Positions 1-10,673 of a stretch of DNA of 64,000 bases are shown one piece after another. Position 1 is the stretch's first letter. Each line of letters starts with the position of its first letter. Origin of the DNA: Posidoniimonas corsicana. GTDB taxonomy: Bacteria; Planctomycetota; Planctomycetia; Pirellulales; Lacipirellulaceae. The stretch covers positions 124,001 through 188,000 of the forward strand of contig NZ_SIHJ01000003.1 of the NCBI RefSeq assembly GCF_007859765.1, written 5' to 3'. Made by a program: the position numbers and the translations under genes. The notes under the pieces were generated by a model, which had not been told where the DNA came from, ran no database searches, and was given only the letters and a program-made list of their open reading frames with translations.

Positions 1-2149
<2,149 letters not shown>

Positions 2150-2484
2150 TGGAGTGTGGTGGAGTGTGGTGGGTGGCTAGTGGTTCGTGGTTCGTGGTGG
2201 TCGATGAATTGAATCCATCGGGAAGCCAAGTCCGCCGTAGCATCCGTGTCTTCATAGTCCACCGCTTGTGATGAACGAGTTTCATATCTCACGTGCAACG
2301 TCTTGGGTCGATAGCGAGTCATCTCCTATCTGTGAAGACGAGTGGCGAGATTGTATTCGCAGCCACACCCAGCTAACGGGACAGTCGTAGGGTGGGCGGC
2401 AGCGAAGCGAACGCCCACCGCTAAGGGGGCGCGATCGCACGGACGGTTGGCCTGACGGCCCTCCCTAGGCGTGGGTAGAGCTGA
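2150..2484. other. Intergenic region with short direct repeats and one palindromic repeat
   Basis: No gene is supported here. Just after the gyrB stop there is GT-rich simple sequence (tandem GGAGTGTGGT and GGTTCGT units, about 2153-2200). The right end carries the first copy of the palindromic repeat described at 2387-2424. No T-tailed terminator hairpin is visible for gyrB. Confidence 0.6.
2387..2424. repeat. Palindromic interspersed repeat, copy 1
   Basis: GGTGGGCG and CGCCCACC form an 8-bp perfect stem around GCAGCGAAGCGAA. The same core recurs at 3261-3295 and, slightly diverged, at 4743-4776. Downstream (2450-2468) a weaker GGCCTGACGGCCCTCCCTA could pair with the outer TAGGGTGGGC, as in copy 3. 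The layout resembles REP-like elements of other bacteria, but no associated REP transposase gene is in the window. Confidence 0.75.
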
Positions 2485-3192
2485 ATGCTCACAAGCAAGC
2501 AACGCAGATTCTGGGAAGCCTACGAGCGCGCCGAGGACGGGTACGATCGGACCGAGAAGCTGCGCCGCCTTGAGGTGTTTCTTGACTCGCTCGAGGAGTC
2601 CTCATCGTCTGAGTGGTTCCCTTGGGCGAGGTCGCTCGCAGAACAGGTAATCGACCATTCGCGCGCGTTAAAGATCCGGCGGCCGCTTTTTGAGCGAGCT
2701 TTGTTTCCGGCGCTGCTGGAAGGGTACCGGTTGAGGGTCCCGGGGAGCGCGCGTTGGCTGGCCGGTTTCCATCAGCAGCTTTGGCAATGCGATGAGCTGC
2801 TGGCGCAGCTGCCAGCAGAGGATCGCTCCGAGCAGGGGCTCCTGCGCACAGCGCTTGCCAGCGACCCGGACGACCGGCGTTCCCGCAGTCGATTGATCGA
2901 TATCACGGCTGACTACCTGGAGTACACGCTGCACGAGCTCCCAGCAGGCGTGCTCGACGGTGCAAACGGCGCGACTCCGGAGAAGTGTGCGGAGTTGCTG
3001 GACTACCTGGACGCGTTCACCCGTCTGTTGGGACCGGGACTCGCGCAGGACCAATACGCTGAGCTTATCGCCCGGTGCCGCTTCCATTTCCGCGAGTATG
3101 CGGAGTACTTGAACAACCGTGAGGAGTACATCAACTACTCTGACTATCTTTCAAGGCGGAGCACAACGGATGCGGATGGCGCGGATCCGTAG
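2485..3192 (+). CDS. Unrecognised soluble helical protein
   Basis: A 235-residue protein that I do not recognise. It begins with ATG and has no signal peptide or membrane segment, so it should be cytosolic. It is rich in Leu, Glu, Arg and Ala with regular heptad-like spacing, which predicts a mostly alpha-helical fold. Aromatic and acidic clusters occur near the C-terminus (residues about 200-225). No catalytic motif is visible. It stands alone, flanked on both sides by copies of the palindromic repeat (2387-2424 and 3261-3295), and its base composition is less GC-rich than the gyrB gene beside it. This suggests accessory rather than core content. Confidence 0.6.
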   Translation: MLTSKQRRFWEAYERAEDGYDRTEKLRRLEVFLDSLEESSSSEWFPWARSLAEQVIDHSRALKIRRPLFERALFPALLEGYRLRVPGSARWLAGFHQQLWQCDELLAQLPAEDRSEQGLLRTALASDPDDRRSRSRLIDITADYLEYTLHELPAGVLDGANGATPEKCAELLDYLDAFTRLLGPGLAQDQYAELIARCRFHFREYAEYLNNREEYINYSDYLSRRSTTDADGADP

Positions 3193-3260
3193 GAAACGAC
3201 CTCAACGATCAATTCATCCAGCAACGCTACTCTCCTGGGATAACCATCGTCGTTAGCAAC

Positions 3261-3295
3261 AGGGTGGGCGGCAGCGAAGCGAACGCCCACCGCTA
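3261..3295. repeat. Palindromic interspersed repeat, copy 2
   Basis: The core AGGGTGGGCGGCAGCGAAGC continues to CGCCCACCGCTA and is identical to copy 1 over about 34 bases. It lies between the 3' ends of two convergent genes (2485-3192 plus, 3310-4501 minus), where a bidirectional hairpin could act as a transcription boundary. Confidence 0.75.
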
Positions 3296-3309
3296 GCGGT
3301 TGGCGCCGA

Positions 3310-4501
3310 CTACTGAACGCCATCCTTGCCGCCCACGATATCAACCCGGCGTCTTGCCGATGAGGCCCGGTAGAGGGCGCTTGGTCGGCTGAGCACTTCG
3401 ATCTCGATCGATTTACCTCGGTACTTCGGGTTGAGCTTCACCTCCCATTCCACCTGGCCGGTTTCTGGCGCGACTACGATGGCGGGCGGGGGCGGCGTGA
3501 TCGCGTTGACGGGGTGAACCAACAGCTCGCACTCGGCGCCCCAGCGGGCGTTGGCGACGACCTTGAGTCCGTCTGCTAGTCGCGTGCGGAGCGGGTAGTC
3601 GACGATTTCCGCCCGCGGCCAGTGGTCATCGGGCACGCCATCAACCATGTCGAGAGTCGGTTCGTAAAGGTACTCTAACAGGGGACCCGGGGAAGGGGGC
3701 AGCTCGGCCTTGGTGGGCGCTGCGGCGTACGCGAACCGAGACACCGCGTCGGGCCGGTCCTCAAACAGCTCGTAGGTCCACGCCGCCCATGTATCCATGC
3801 CGTCGCGGCGGATCGGCGCGACAAAGCGGTACACGTGGCAGCCCGGGTGATTGAACCCCGTCGGGTCGAGCGGCGAGATCTCTGGGTCCGCAACCAGCGT
3901 GGTTCGACCAGCGGCAAAGGAACCGACGAAGCGGTTGAGGAAACGATCCCTCAGCCGCTCTGTGGACGAATCCCACCTGGATACCGCGGACGACAGCGTG
4001 GATAGAACCACAGCGACGATTGCGAAAGCGGACAACATCTGTCGGCTAGAGTACCGCAGCCAATGGTCACCGGCGGCTTGAGGAGCGGGTTCTTGGCCCT
4101 TCGGCTCAGCGAGTCGCAGCGTGGCGAGTATTGCCGCCAGCCCCGCGACGAGACAAGCCGTGATCCACGGCAAAAAAAAACAGCGCAAGAACCGATAGCG
4201 ATTCGACGTACTGGAACGTGGCGTGCGAGACATGATCCTGCGCGTACGCCGCGGCGTCGTGGAGGGTCGACACCCACCACGGCCCGGCGACCAGTGAGAT
4301 GGTCATCACGGCGGCGAACAGAAACCAGCCGACGCGCCCAGCCTTCTTTTGGGCCGAGAGTGAGAACCACAGTCCGACGGTCGCCGTTGGAACGATTCCG
4401 GTAGCCGCGACCGTGAATCCCCGTTTGATAACCAGAGGGACAAAAGGCGCCGTGACAATCGCCACCAGCAGTGCTACAAGGACTCTTGTTCTGCCTGTCA
4501 T
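3310..4501 (-). pseudogene. Multi-pass membrane protein split by a frameshift in a T9 tract
   Basis: Two overlapping frames on the minus strand look like one gene. The upstream frame (from ATG at 4501; an ATG at 4597 is in frame) encodes about three hydrophobic helices and reads VLALFFF into a run of nine T (plus-strand A9 at 4172-4180), then ends at 4106. The downstream frame (ATG at 4233, stop 3310) picks up at the same tract with FLPWITACLVAGLAAIL. Removing one T joins them into ALFFLPWITACLVAGL, a continuous membrane helix, giving about 396 residues from 4501. The rest has one more membrane segment (around MLSAFAIVAVVLSTL) and a soluble C-terminal domain rich in beta-type sequence. The family is not recognised. 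The cause may be sequencing error, mutation, phase variation or slippage. Palindromic repeats flank the gene on both sides. Confidence 0.6.
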
Positions 4502-4742
4502 GAGTCGGTCCAGGTGGCGCGTCAACCGGTCGTCGCTGCAACCAGGGAGCGGATGCGGGCAGGGCTGACAATACTGATGGCTGCGAGGCGAATTCACCCG
4601 CGGAAAGCGGCCTCTAACAGCAAGGAAACCGGCCCGCCGGTGGTCGGCTTCGGTGCATTGGCTGCACAGGAATCAAAGAGTCGTTCGGCACGATAGAATC
4701 ACTCGCGGCTGCTAGACTTCCTTGACGCTGAGGCGTAGCAAC

Positions 4743-4821
4743 AGGGTGGGCGGCAGCGAAGCGAATCCCCACTGCTATCAGGCCGCAAGCTCATAGGAGG
4801 TAGGCCTGATGGCCCACCCTA
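4743..4821. repeat. Palindromic interspersed repeat, copy 3 (with outer arms)
   Basis: AGGGTGGGCGGCAGCGAAGC followed by GAATCCCCACTGCTA matches copies 1 and 2 with a few changes. An outer arm GGCCCACCCT (4812-4821) is complementary to the initial AGGGTGGGC, so the whole 79 bases could fold as one hairpin containing a smaller one. Confidence 0.65.
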
Positions 4822-4832
4822 CGCGCTGTCTG

Positions 4833-5381
4833 TTAGTCGTCCACCATCAGCGTCGTCGCCCCGAGCACGACGAGCTTCATTTTGCCGCTGCCGTCACTGC
4901 TGGTGCGGACCGAATCGCCCGCGATGACGGTCCCGTTCGAACAGACCAGCTCCACCTCGCCCTCAAGCGACAGCCCCGCGTCGGTCAGTTGCAGCCGTTT
5001 CGCGGCGGCCTTCATGCCGTGCTCTTCGGCGGAAACGTAGCGGCAGTTGCCAACCCCGCTGATCGACCGGGCGTTGGCGCCGTCGACGTCCACCAGCATC
5101 CGGTCGGCGGTGATCACAATCTCGCCGCCGCCGATCGAGCAGCGGGCGGACTCCAGCACCAGCGTTGTGGGCGACTTACCCGCGGCGGGCTGCTTGCCCT
5201 GCGACGCGGGCGACCCTGAGCAGCCGAGCCGTTTGGCGGTGAAGGCTGCGCCGCCGAAGCGGAGTTCGATCGCCGACCGTTCCTGGTTGTCAGTGGCTGC
5301 GGCCCTCGGCGGAGCATCGGCGTGGTCGACCGGGTCGGCGACGCCCGACACCAGCACAGCAAGCATGATAGCGTGGAGCAT
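4833..5381 (-). CDS. Secreted beta-rich protein, possibly OstA/LptA-like
   Basis: A 182-residue protein with a short hydrophobic N-terminus (MLHAIMLAVLVSGVA) that reads as a signal peptide. The body alternates short beta-type stretches (ELRFGGAAFTAKRL, GGEIVITADRMLVDVDG, SLEGEVELVCSNGTVIAGDS), a pattern reminiscent of the OstA/LptA fold, in which strands describe a coating or transport surface. That likeness is structural inference only. One internal Cys is followed by SGSPASQG and two more occur later, so disulfides are possible. It lies upstream of copy 3 of the palindromic repeat and is not obviously co-transcribed with its neighbour at 5536-6255, from which it is separated by 154 bases. 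Confidence 0.6.
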   Translation of the reverse strand: MLHAIMLAVLVSGVADPVDHADAPPRAAATDNQERSAIELRFGGAAFTAKRLGCSGSPASQGKQPAAGKSPTTLVLESARCSIGGGEIVITADRMLVDVDGANARSISGVGNCRYVSAEEHGMKAAAKRLQLTDAGLSLEGEVELVCSNGTVIAGDSVRTSSDGSGKMKLVVLGATTLMVDD

Positions 5382-5535
5382 TCGTGAATCCTTTCAACGA
5401 GGGGTTGGGTGCTTCGCTACCCGGCAAAGCAATTGCGGCGCCGCCGACGAGATCGTCGCATTCCCGGGGTTTTCTCGGGCCGGCCGCTTGTAAGGGGCGC
5501 CCAGCTTGGACGTTCTTACATTGGGCCACGCAGCG

Positions 5536-6255
5536 CTATTCGCCCGCGAGCCTCGGCGCCCTCAGTGTCACGACCGCCTCGCCGTTGGTGAACCGAACCG
5601 ACCGGGGCGTGGCGGCCTGCTTGGTGCGGTCGTCCATCCGCAGAATCAGCTCTGCCGCGGAGCCGGTGGTGTCGAGGTAGAGCGCGCCGCTCAGGCGATT
5701 CTCCTGCTTGGGCAGCCAGGACGAAAGCGTATTGACCGGCAGCGGCAGCCGGCCGAGCCGCGCGTCGACCAGGCGCATCCGCAGGTCGCCCCCCACGGGC
5801 TGGGCCGGCGCAAACGCGGCGGACAGCACCAGGTCGCCCGCCGGGGTGGCGAGCGTCACCGCCAGCGACGCCCGGTCGTCCTCGAAGCGGACGCGCGGGT
5901 CGCTCAGCTCACCGGCGTCCAGCCGGCTGCTCTCCGCGACCAGCAGCGCGTTGAGTTCGGCGTCGCTGACGCGGACGGTGTGCAGGTCGTTCTCGAGCTG
6001 GTAGCCCGGTTCGGCGCCGCTCGGGTGCTGCCGCTGGAGCGCCTGGGCGCGCCAGTAGACGAAGTCCTCGCGCATCTGCTCGATCCGCTCCTCGGCGGCC
6101 TGGGCGTCCGCGGCGGCGGGCGGGTTGGCGGCCAGGTCCGAGTAGAACCCCGGCGGACGCAGCGCCAGGAAACCGGCAGTGCCGAGCCCAACAACCAGTA
6201 GCACGGCGCACACGGCGCCCACCAGGAACAGCTTCAGCAGCAGGCGTTTGACCAT
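5536..6255 (-). CDS. Membrane-anchored protein of unknown function
   Basis: Starting at the ATG at 6255 gives 239 residues beginning MVKRLLLKLFLVGAV, a single N-terminal membrane helix (about residues 4-28) with a positive start; the longer reading from 6345 would put 30 non-hydrophobic residues ahead of it. The rest should be outside the cytoplasmic membrane. A helical stretch (about 45-70) precedes VRVSDAELNALL and a beta-rich C-terminal half. The TM plus AELNALL arrangement is reminiscent of YpmS/DUF2140-type proteins, an uncertain comparison. No catalytic motif is seen. Confidence 0.65.
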   Translation of the reverse strand: MVKRLLLKLFLVGAVCAVLLVVGLGTAGFLALRPPGFYSDLAANPPAAADAQAAEERIEQMREDFVYWRAQALQRQHPSGAEPGYQLENDLHTVRVSDAELNALLVAESSRLDAGELSDPRVRFEDDRASLAVTLATPAGDLVLSAAFAPAQPVGGDLRMRLVDARLGRLPLPVNTLSSWLPKQENRLSGALYLDTTGSAAELILRMDDRTKQAATPRSVRFTNGEAVVTLRAPRLAGE

Positions 6256-6369
6256 CGGGGCCCTCTTCCAGGTGCGGTTCTCCTGGAAGTCTAGCCCATG
6301 CAGCCGGCCGCGCTCGGCGGCCAGCACAACCCTCGCGACCGTCACGCCTGCGGATCACAGCGGCGCGGG

Positions 6370-6852
6370 TCAGGTTGTAAGATCAAACCGGGCATCCGGG
6401 TCGCCCCCCGCGGGGACCTCGAAGATCAGCTTCGAGCGGTAGTTGTACTCTTCCGGAACCCGCTCGACGGTTGGCTCGGTGTCCACGTCCGAGACTACGG
6501 GCGACTCGGGGCTGTAGGAGAAGATCTTCACCTTGTGCGGCCCGACCACGGCGCCGGGCTTGCCGTCGATGGTCTCGAGCACGAATCGCCCCTCGCTGTC
6601 GGTGCGCGCCGAGGAGCCCACGCCTGGGTTGGCGCCGGACGCTGACGCCACGGGCTGGAAGTTGATGACCGCGTTCGCAAGCGGCTCGCCATCGAGTGTC
6701 ACCACGCCGCTGATCGGCGCCAACTGGGGGCCGCCGTCACCACAACCGACGAACGACGCCAACACAGCGGCCGCCAGGACGCACCCCGGCAGGCGACCCG
6801 CCAGGTTCCAACCCTCCCGTGTATGCTCTGAACCCATGCGCGGAGAATTCAT
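6370..6852 (-). CDS. Small lipoprotein with transthyretin-like (carboxypeptidase-regulatory-type) domain
   Basis: A 160-residue protein whose N-terminus has a hydrophobic stretch ending in LASFVGC, a probable lipoprotein cleavage site with Cys for lipidation. The body has the beta-sandwich pattern common in planctomycete companions of DUF1559 genes: ISGVVTLDGEPLANAVINFQP, a middle strand with GRFVLETIDGKPGAVVGPHKV, and a polar tail. The start ATG at 6852 overlaps the stop of the upstream DUF1559 gene as ATGA, so translation is coupled and the two proteins are probably made together. An alternative ATG lies five codons further in. The role is unknown; such domains usually sit on the cell surface or in the periplasm. 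Confidence 0.8.
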   Translation of the reverse strand: MNSPRMGSEHTREGWNLAGRLPGCVLAAAVLASFVGCGDGGPQLAPISGVVTLDGEPLANAVINFQPVASASGANPGVGSSARTDSEGRFVLETIDGKPGAVVGPHKVKIFSYSPESPVVSDVDTEPTVERVPEEYNYRSKLIFEVPAGGDPDARFDLTT

Positions 6853-7910
6853 TCGGGAAGGGTCCTGGTCTCTTCGTTCTGAATAGTGGCGGTGGCTGTG
6901 TAGATATCCAGGTCCACGGCCTGGCTGACCGAATGGACGGACCCGTCGCAGAACACGAACTGGATGACCCCGCCGGCGTGCAGGCTGCCCCAGCCCCGCT
7001 TGCAGGTGTGGGCGCCGCCGCCGCCAATGTCGATGCACCGCTCGTAGTCCGGGATCAGCGTCCGGCTTTCCGGGAACGCGCTCGACTGGTTGTACGAGGT
7101 GTAGGCGTACGCCCACAGCGTCCGGCGGGTGAAGTCGTGCTCTTGGTAGGTCAGCGTGTGGTACTCACCGACCAGGGACGTGTGCGACAGCCCGTCGGTG
7201 ATCTGCCGCAGCTCAACGGCTTTAAACTTGCGGTAGTTATCGGGCGGGTCGGTGGCGACGGTGTGCATCGCCCCCCGCCACTCCTTGGCCATCGAACGCG
7301 CGTGCCCGGCCTGAGCAGCAAGCGGGTTGTCCCAGTAGTGGTCGCCGTTCTGGCCCAGCGAGTGCCCAGACATCGCCCGGTAGGAGCCGGGCGCCCACTC
7401 CACCGCAACGTCCGCGGCCGGGCCCGACTCGGGCCGTTTGAGGGAGTTGGTGTCGATGTCGCTGGGGCAGAGGTAGGCGCCAACGATCTTCTCCCGGATT
7501 GGCTTGAACGCCTGCGCCTGCTGGGCAACGCCGCCTGAGATCGGCAACGGCGTGGGCGCCCCTCTCGACCGGGACGGGTTCTCGATGCCCTTCCACTGGT
7601 CGTGCAGCGCGCCCTCCTCAAGGTACGGCAACAGGGTCAGCGTCCAGGTTGTGAGGTAGGGGCCCGCGATGTCGCCGTTCTCTGTGACGCTGCCCGCGGG
7701 CAGCGCGCCGGCGGTCGATTCATGGTTGAGCGCGGCCAGCCCAATCTGCTTCAGGTTGTTCGAGCACTGCGACCGTCTCGCGGCCTCCCGGGCGGCCTGA
7801 ACCGCCGGCAGAAGCAGCGCGATCAGGACGCCGATGATCGCGATCACGACAAGCAGCTCGACGAGGGTGAACCCCTTGAGCCCCAACGAATTCGGCTGGC
7901 TTCTAGGCAT
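6849..7910 (-). CDS. DUF1559 protein with type IV pilin-like N-terminus
   Basis: A 353-residue protein of the DUF1559 family, greatly expanded in planctomycetes. The start at 7910 places the prepilin signal right: GLKGFTLVELLVVIAIIGVL is the prepilin peptidase site followed by the hydrophobic helix, then LLPAVQAAREAARRSQCSNN, the usual continuation. The C-terminus has the family H-X9-DG type motif, here as HAGGVIQFVFCDGSVHSVS. Residues between carry few recognisable features. It should be processed by a prepilin peptidase and assembled in or anchored at the membrane. Its exact role in the phylum is not known. It forms a coupled pair with the lipoprotein gene through an ATGA overlap. Confidence 0.93.
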   Translation of the reverse strand: MPRSQPNSLGLKGFTLVELLVVIAIIGVLIALLLPAVQAAREAARRSQCSNNLKQIGLAALNHESTAGALPAGSVTENGDIAGPYLTTWTLTLLPYLEEGALHDQWKGIENPSRSRGAPTPLPISGGVAQQAQAFKPIREKIVGAYLCPSDIDTNSLKRPESGPAADVAVEWAPGSYRAMSGHSLGQNGDHYWDNPLAAQAGHARSMAKEWRGAMHTVATDPPDNYRKFKAVELRQITDGLSHTSLVGEYHTLTYQEHDFTRRTLWAYAYTSYNQSSAFPESRTLIPDYERCIDIGGGGAHTCKRGWGSLHAGGVIQFVFCDGSVHSVSQAVDLDIYTATATIQNEETRTLPE

Positions 7911-8224
7911 AGTTCCCGGGCGCCCAGCCGGGCCGAGGCTGCGATCCAGCCGTGCCCGGCCCGCAATGGCTTGAGAAGAGTTGAAGTGACGGGTGCGGCC
8001 ATCCTGCGACAAGGGCCGTATTGTTGCCGCTGGAGCCGCAAAAGTCTAGAAAAATCTGAGGGCGGCGATTCTCCACCCCTGGCGCCCGCCCCGCTTCCGC
8101 CCGGTGTTTTCCGTGGTCTGCGGCCGTTGATTGGCGCGCCGCCATCGGCTCACCAACTACAATCAAGCCTTGCGGGGCCCGTGCCTGCGTATCAGTTATC
8201 TCCTAATCCCAAGGTAGCGCGGCC
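7911..8224. other. Divergent intergenic region, no gene seen
   Basis: This lies between the starts of the DUF1559 gene (minus) and the phytase-like gene (plus). It presumably holds both promoters, but I could not identify convincing -35/-10 pairs. Confidence 0.5.
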
Positions 8225-9493
8225 GTGATTCGGATCGGTTTCTCCGTGCTGCTGATCGCCGCGCTCGCCGCCGCGCCCGCCCGGGCGGAGTGGGCGGTCA
8301 GCCCCGCGGGCGCCGTGACGCTCGACGGCGGCGACTTCCCCGGCGTCACGTTCGCGGAGATGAGCGGCGTCACGCACGTTGGCGGCGCGCGGTTCGACGT
8401 GGTGCAGGACTCGGGCGGTCGCGTGCTGGGCGTCGACGTGACGTTCGAGGGCGGCGTGCTCACGCAGGCCGCGGCGGCCGCGGTCTACCCGCTGACGGCG
8501 GCCATGGACTACGAGGGCATCGCGGCCGGCGCCAACGACGCAACCTTCTTCCTTTCGGAAGAGAACTCGCCCGGTGTGCGAGAGGTCGACCGTGCGACCG
8601 GCGCGGTGGTGCGGGCCCTCAGCATCCCCGCCGTGTTCGCCAGCCAGCGGGGCAACCGCGGCTTCGAGTCGCTCGCGCGGCAGGGCCCGACGCTGTGGAC
8701 CGCCAACGAGGAGGCGCTGACCGTCGATGGCCCCGCCGCGTCGACCAGCAGCGGGTCGACCGTCCGCCTGCTGCGGCTCGACATCGAGAGCGGCGCGCCG
8801 GTCGCGCAGCACGCCTACCAGGTGGAGCCGATCCACGCCAACGGCCTGCTGTCCCAGAGCGGGCTGTCCGACCTGCTGGTCGCGCCCGACGGGCGGCTGA
8901 TCGCGCTGGAGCGGTCGTTCGCCGGCCTCGCCAGCCCGGCCTACCTGTCGCGGATCTACGAGCTGGACCTCGCCGGCGCCACGGACATCAGCCAGGGCGC
9001 GCTGGCCGACGGCCTCAGCGGCCAGACCTACACGCCGGTCGGCAAGCGGCTGCTGTGGTCCGGCAGCGTCGGCGCGGCCGGGCAGAACCTGGAGGGCCTC
9101 GCCCTCGGCCCGCAGCTGGCGGACGGCTCGTGGCAGCTGGTCGGCGTGGTCGACAACGGCTCGGGCAGCGACCCCTACAGCGGCAACACCGTGGTGGGCT
9201 TCACGCTGTCGCCGGTCACGCCGCAGGTCCCCGGCGACTACAACGGCGATGGCACGATCGACCAGGGCGACTACGCCGCGTGGCGCCGGGCGTTCGGCCT
9301 CGGCCATGCCGCGGGCCTGGGCGCCGACGGCAACGGCGACGGCGTTGTCGACGCCGCCGACTACACCGTGTGGCGCGACGCGTTGTCGGCGGGCGGCGCC
9401 GCGCCGTCGGCAAGCCCGGCGCCGGAGCCAACCGCGGGGCTGCTAGCCGCCGCGGCGCTGTCGGCAGTCACGGGCTTCGTACGCCGAAGGTGA
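8225..9493 (+). CDS. Secreted esterase-like phytase-domain protein with dockerin repeats
   Basis: A 422-residue protein beginning at GTG with a signal peptide (IGFSVLLIAALAAAPARA). The main domain looks like the phytase-like esterase family (PF13449 type): NRGFESLA, LIALERSF and a closing GQNLEGLALGP/VGVVDNGSG are the kind of motifs seen in that beta-propeller. Near the C-terminus two calcium loops follow: GDYNGDGTIDQGDYAAWRRA and GADGNGDGVVDAADYTVWRD, a dockerin-like pair, then a Pro/Ala-rich linker and a hydrophobic helix with Arg end (TAGLLAAAALSAVTGFVRRR), PEP-CTERM-like in layout. It should be exported and held at the surface or sorted by that tail. Substrate not known. Confidence 0.82.
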   Translation: MIRIGFSVLLIAALAAAPARAEWAVSPAGAVTLDGGDFPGVTFAEMSGVTHVGGARFDVVQDSGGRVLGVDVTFEGGVLTQAAAAAVYPLTAAMDYEGIAAGANDATFFLSEENSPGVREVDRATGAVVRALSIPAVFASQRGNRGFESLARQGPTLWTANEEALTVDGPAASTSSGSTVRLLRLDIESGAPVAQHAYQVEPIHANGLLSQSGLSDLLVAPDGRLIALERSFAGLASPAYLSRIYELDLAGATDISQGALADGLSGQTYTPVGKRLLWSGSVGAAGQNLEGLALGPQLADGSWQLVGVVDNGSGSDPYSGNTVVGFTLSPVTPQVPGDYNGDGTIDQGDYAAWRRAFGLGHAAGLGADGNGDGVVDAADYTVWRDALSAGGAAPSASPAPEPTAGLLAAAALSAVTGFVRRR

Positions 9494-9578
9494 ACCGAGG
9501 TCTGATCGGCAGTGCGTAACTCCGCCCGCTTCGCACAGCAGGCTGGCTTGGCGGTTGCCCTCGGACGGTGACAACCGA

Positions 9579-9962
9579 TCACGGCGACGATTGCGGTGAC
9601 GCAGTCCGCTCTTTCGCCTTCTGCCGGAGAGAATCCAGCAGCTTCGCAACCCGGTTGTGGTTGTCCCTGGTTTGGCTGACGATCAGCGAAGCGTTCTTCT
9701 CATACTCCCTGATAATGCACTCTTCGCTCCACGTCTTGGGAGACACGGTGGACTGGATGTGAGCGACCAGCAGAGAAGCGTCGAACACTACCTCGCCGTT
9801 GCCGGTCTGGCGCCAGACAGGCAAGTCAGATGCTTCGTAGAGCCTGGTAGTAATCTCTTGTCTAGTCTGCGGACTCGTGGGCGTCTCTGAGGTCGCCACT
9901 CCCCCGCCTGCCGCGACGGCTATAACGACGAACATAGAAAGCTTGGCGCCCGAACGGATCAT
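9579..9962 (-). CDS. Small secreted protein with secretin-N-like repeat
   Basis: Taken from the ATG at 9962 (127 residues) because a signal-type hydrophobic stretch (KLSMFVVIAVAAGGGVA) follows at once. The mature part contains ASLLVAHIQSTVSPKTW and SLIVSQTRDNHNRVAKLLDSLRQ-like sequence, the paired pattern found in many planctomycete proteins that resembles the N-domains of secretins (a strand-helix-strand module). No pore-forming secretin domain is present. Function unknown; the longer in-frame reading from 10124 adds 54 basic residues and is less likely. Confidence 0.65.
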   Translation of the reverse strand: MIRSGAKLSMFVVIAVAAGGGVATSETPTSPQTRQEITTRLYEASDLPVWRQTGNGEVVFDASLLVAHIQSTVSPKTWSEECIIREYEKNASLIVSQTRDNHNRVAKLLDSLRQKAKERTASPQSSP

Positions 9963-10673
9963 GCTTCGTCTCCAAGAGGGACGGAGAGTTGTAACGCGGC
10001 CCACGTTACCCGGTTGTTCGGTATTCACCAACCCGAGCCGCCTTCGCGCCGCTAGCACCGCCCGAGCGGGGATGCCACGCCTACACACGACAGGGCGTAG
10101 AAGTGCTTGCCGGCGATGCGACAAGAATCGTGCTCACCCGCTAATGCGCGTGAGCACGACGCCCGGTTAAGTCTGCGCTGCAACCCCGCCATCGGGTTGA
10201 GCCGGCAGCCGGCAAGGACGGACCGTACCACTCTTGATAGGTGCGGCTACGCTAGCTTGCTACGTCGGGTAGGAGTTGCACGCCGGTGGGGGAATGGCTT
10301 CGGCTCAAACTGGCAGAGGTGATGGACACCGCGGCGGGATTGCCGGGATCGAACCCGCCGAAGTCGATGCAACCTCAGCGAGTTGGTGGCGACCTATCTT
10401 TGGGAGAAGAACGCCACCCATTGATGAGTTTGCGAGTTTCCTTCAGTCTGCCGAGAGAAGTCGCCATGCGTTCTCAATGGAATTGGTGAGAAGCTCGTCT
10501 TGCTTGGCGATTTCAGCGCATAAGGCAACAAGCGGCGTGCGCATGTTTCAACGAACCCGAAGGCTATGTTGATCTGTGCTTCAAGTGCTGCGATTCTGCG
10601 CGATTTCTATCTTTGCTAGACTACCCGGGCGGCTCAATAGTTCTAGTGATGAGTGCGTTCGCGAGACCTTCAG
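9963..10673. other. 711-base region without a sound gene; possible gene remnant
   Basis: No intact gene is supported. On the minus strand at 10443-10544 a 33-codon frame (MRTPLVALCAEIAKQDELL) looks protein-like. An overlapping frame just upstream (RRIAALEAQINIAFGFVE) looks like its displaced N-terminal part, so this may be the eroded end of a small gene. A perfect inverted repeat is annotated separately at 10128-10159. The region lies just ahead of the lower-GC ABC operon. Confidence 0.4.
10128..10159. repeat. Perfect 10-bp inverted repeat
   Basis: TCGTGCTCAC (10128-10137) and GTGAGCACGA (10150-10159) are exact complements around a 12-base loop. No T tract follows on either strand, so it is not a standard terminator; it could be an operator or a structured RNA element. 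Confidence 0.6.

Noticed and set aside
10330-10375. tRNA-like T-arm (GCGGGTTCGATCCCGGC on the minus strand)
   Set aside because: The T stem has mismatches and no D arm, anticodon arm or acceptor partner could be found on either side; also no match to tmRNA.
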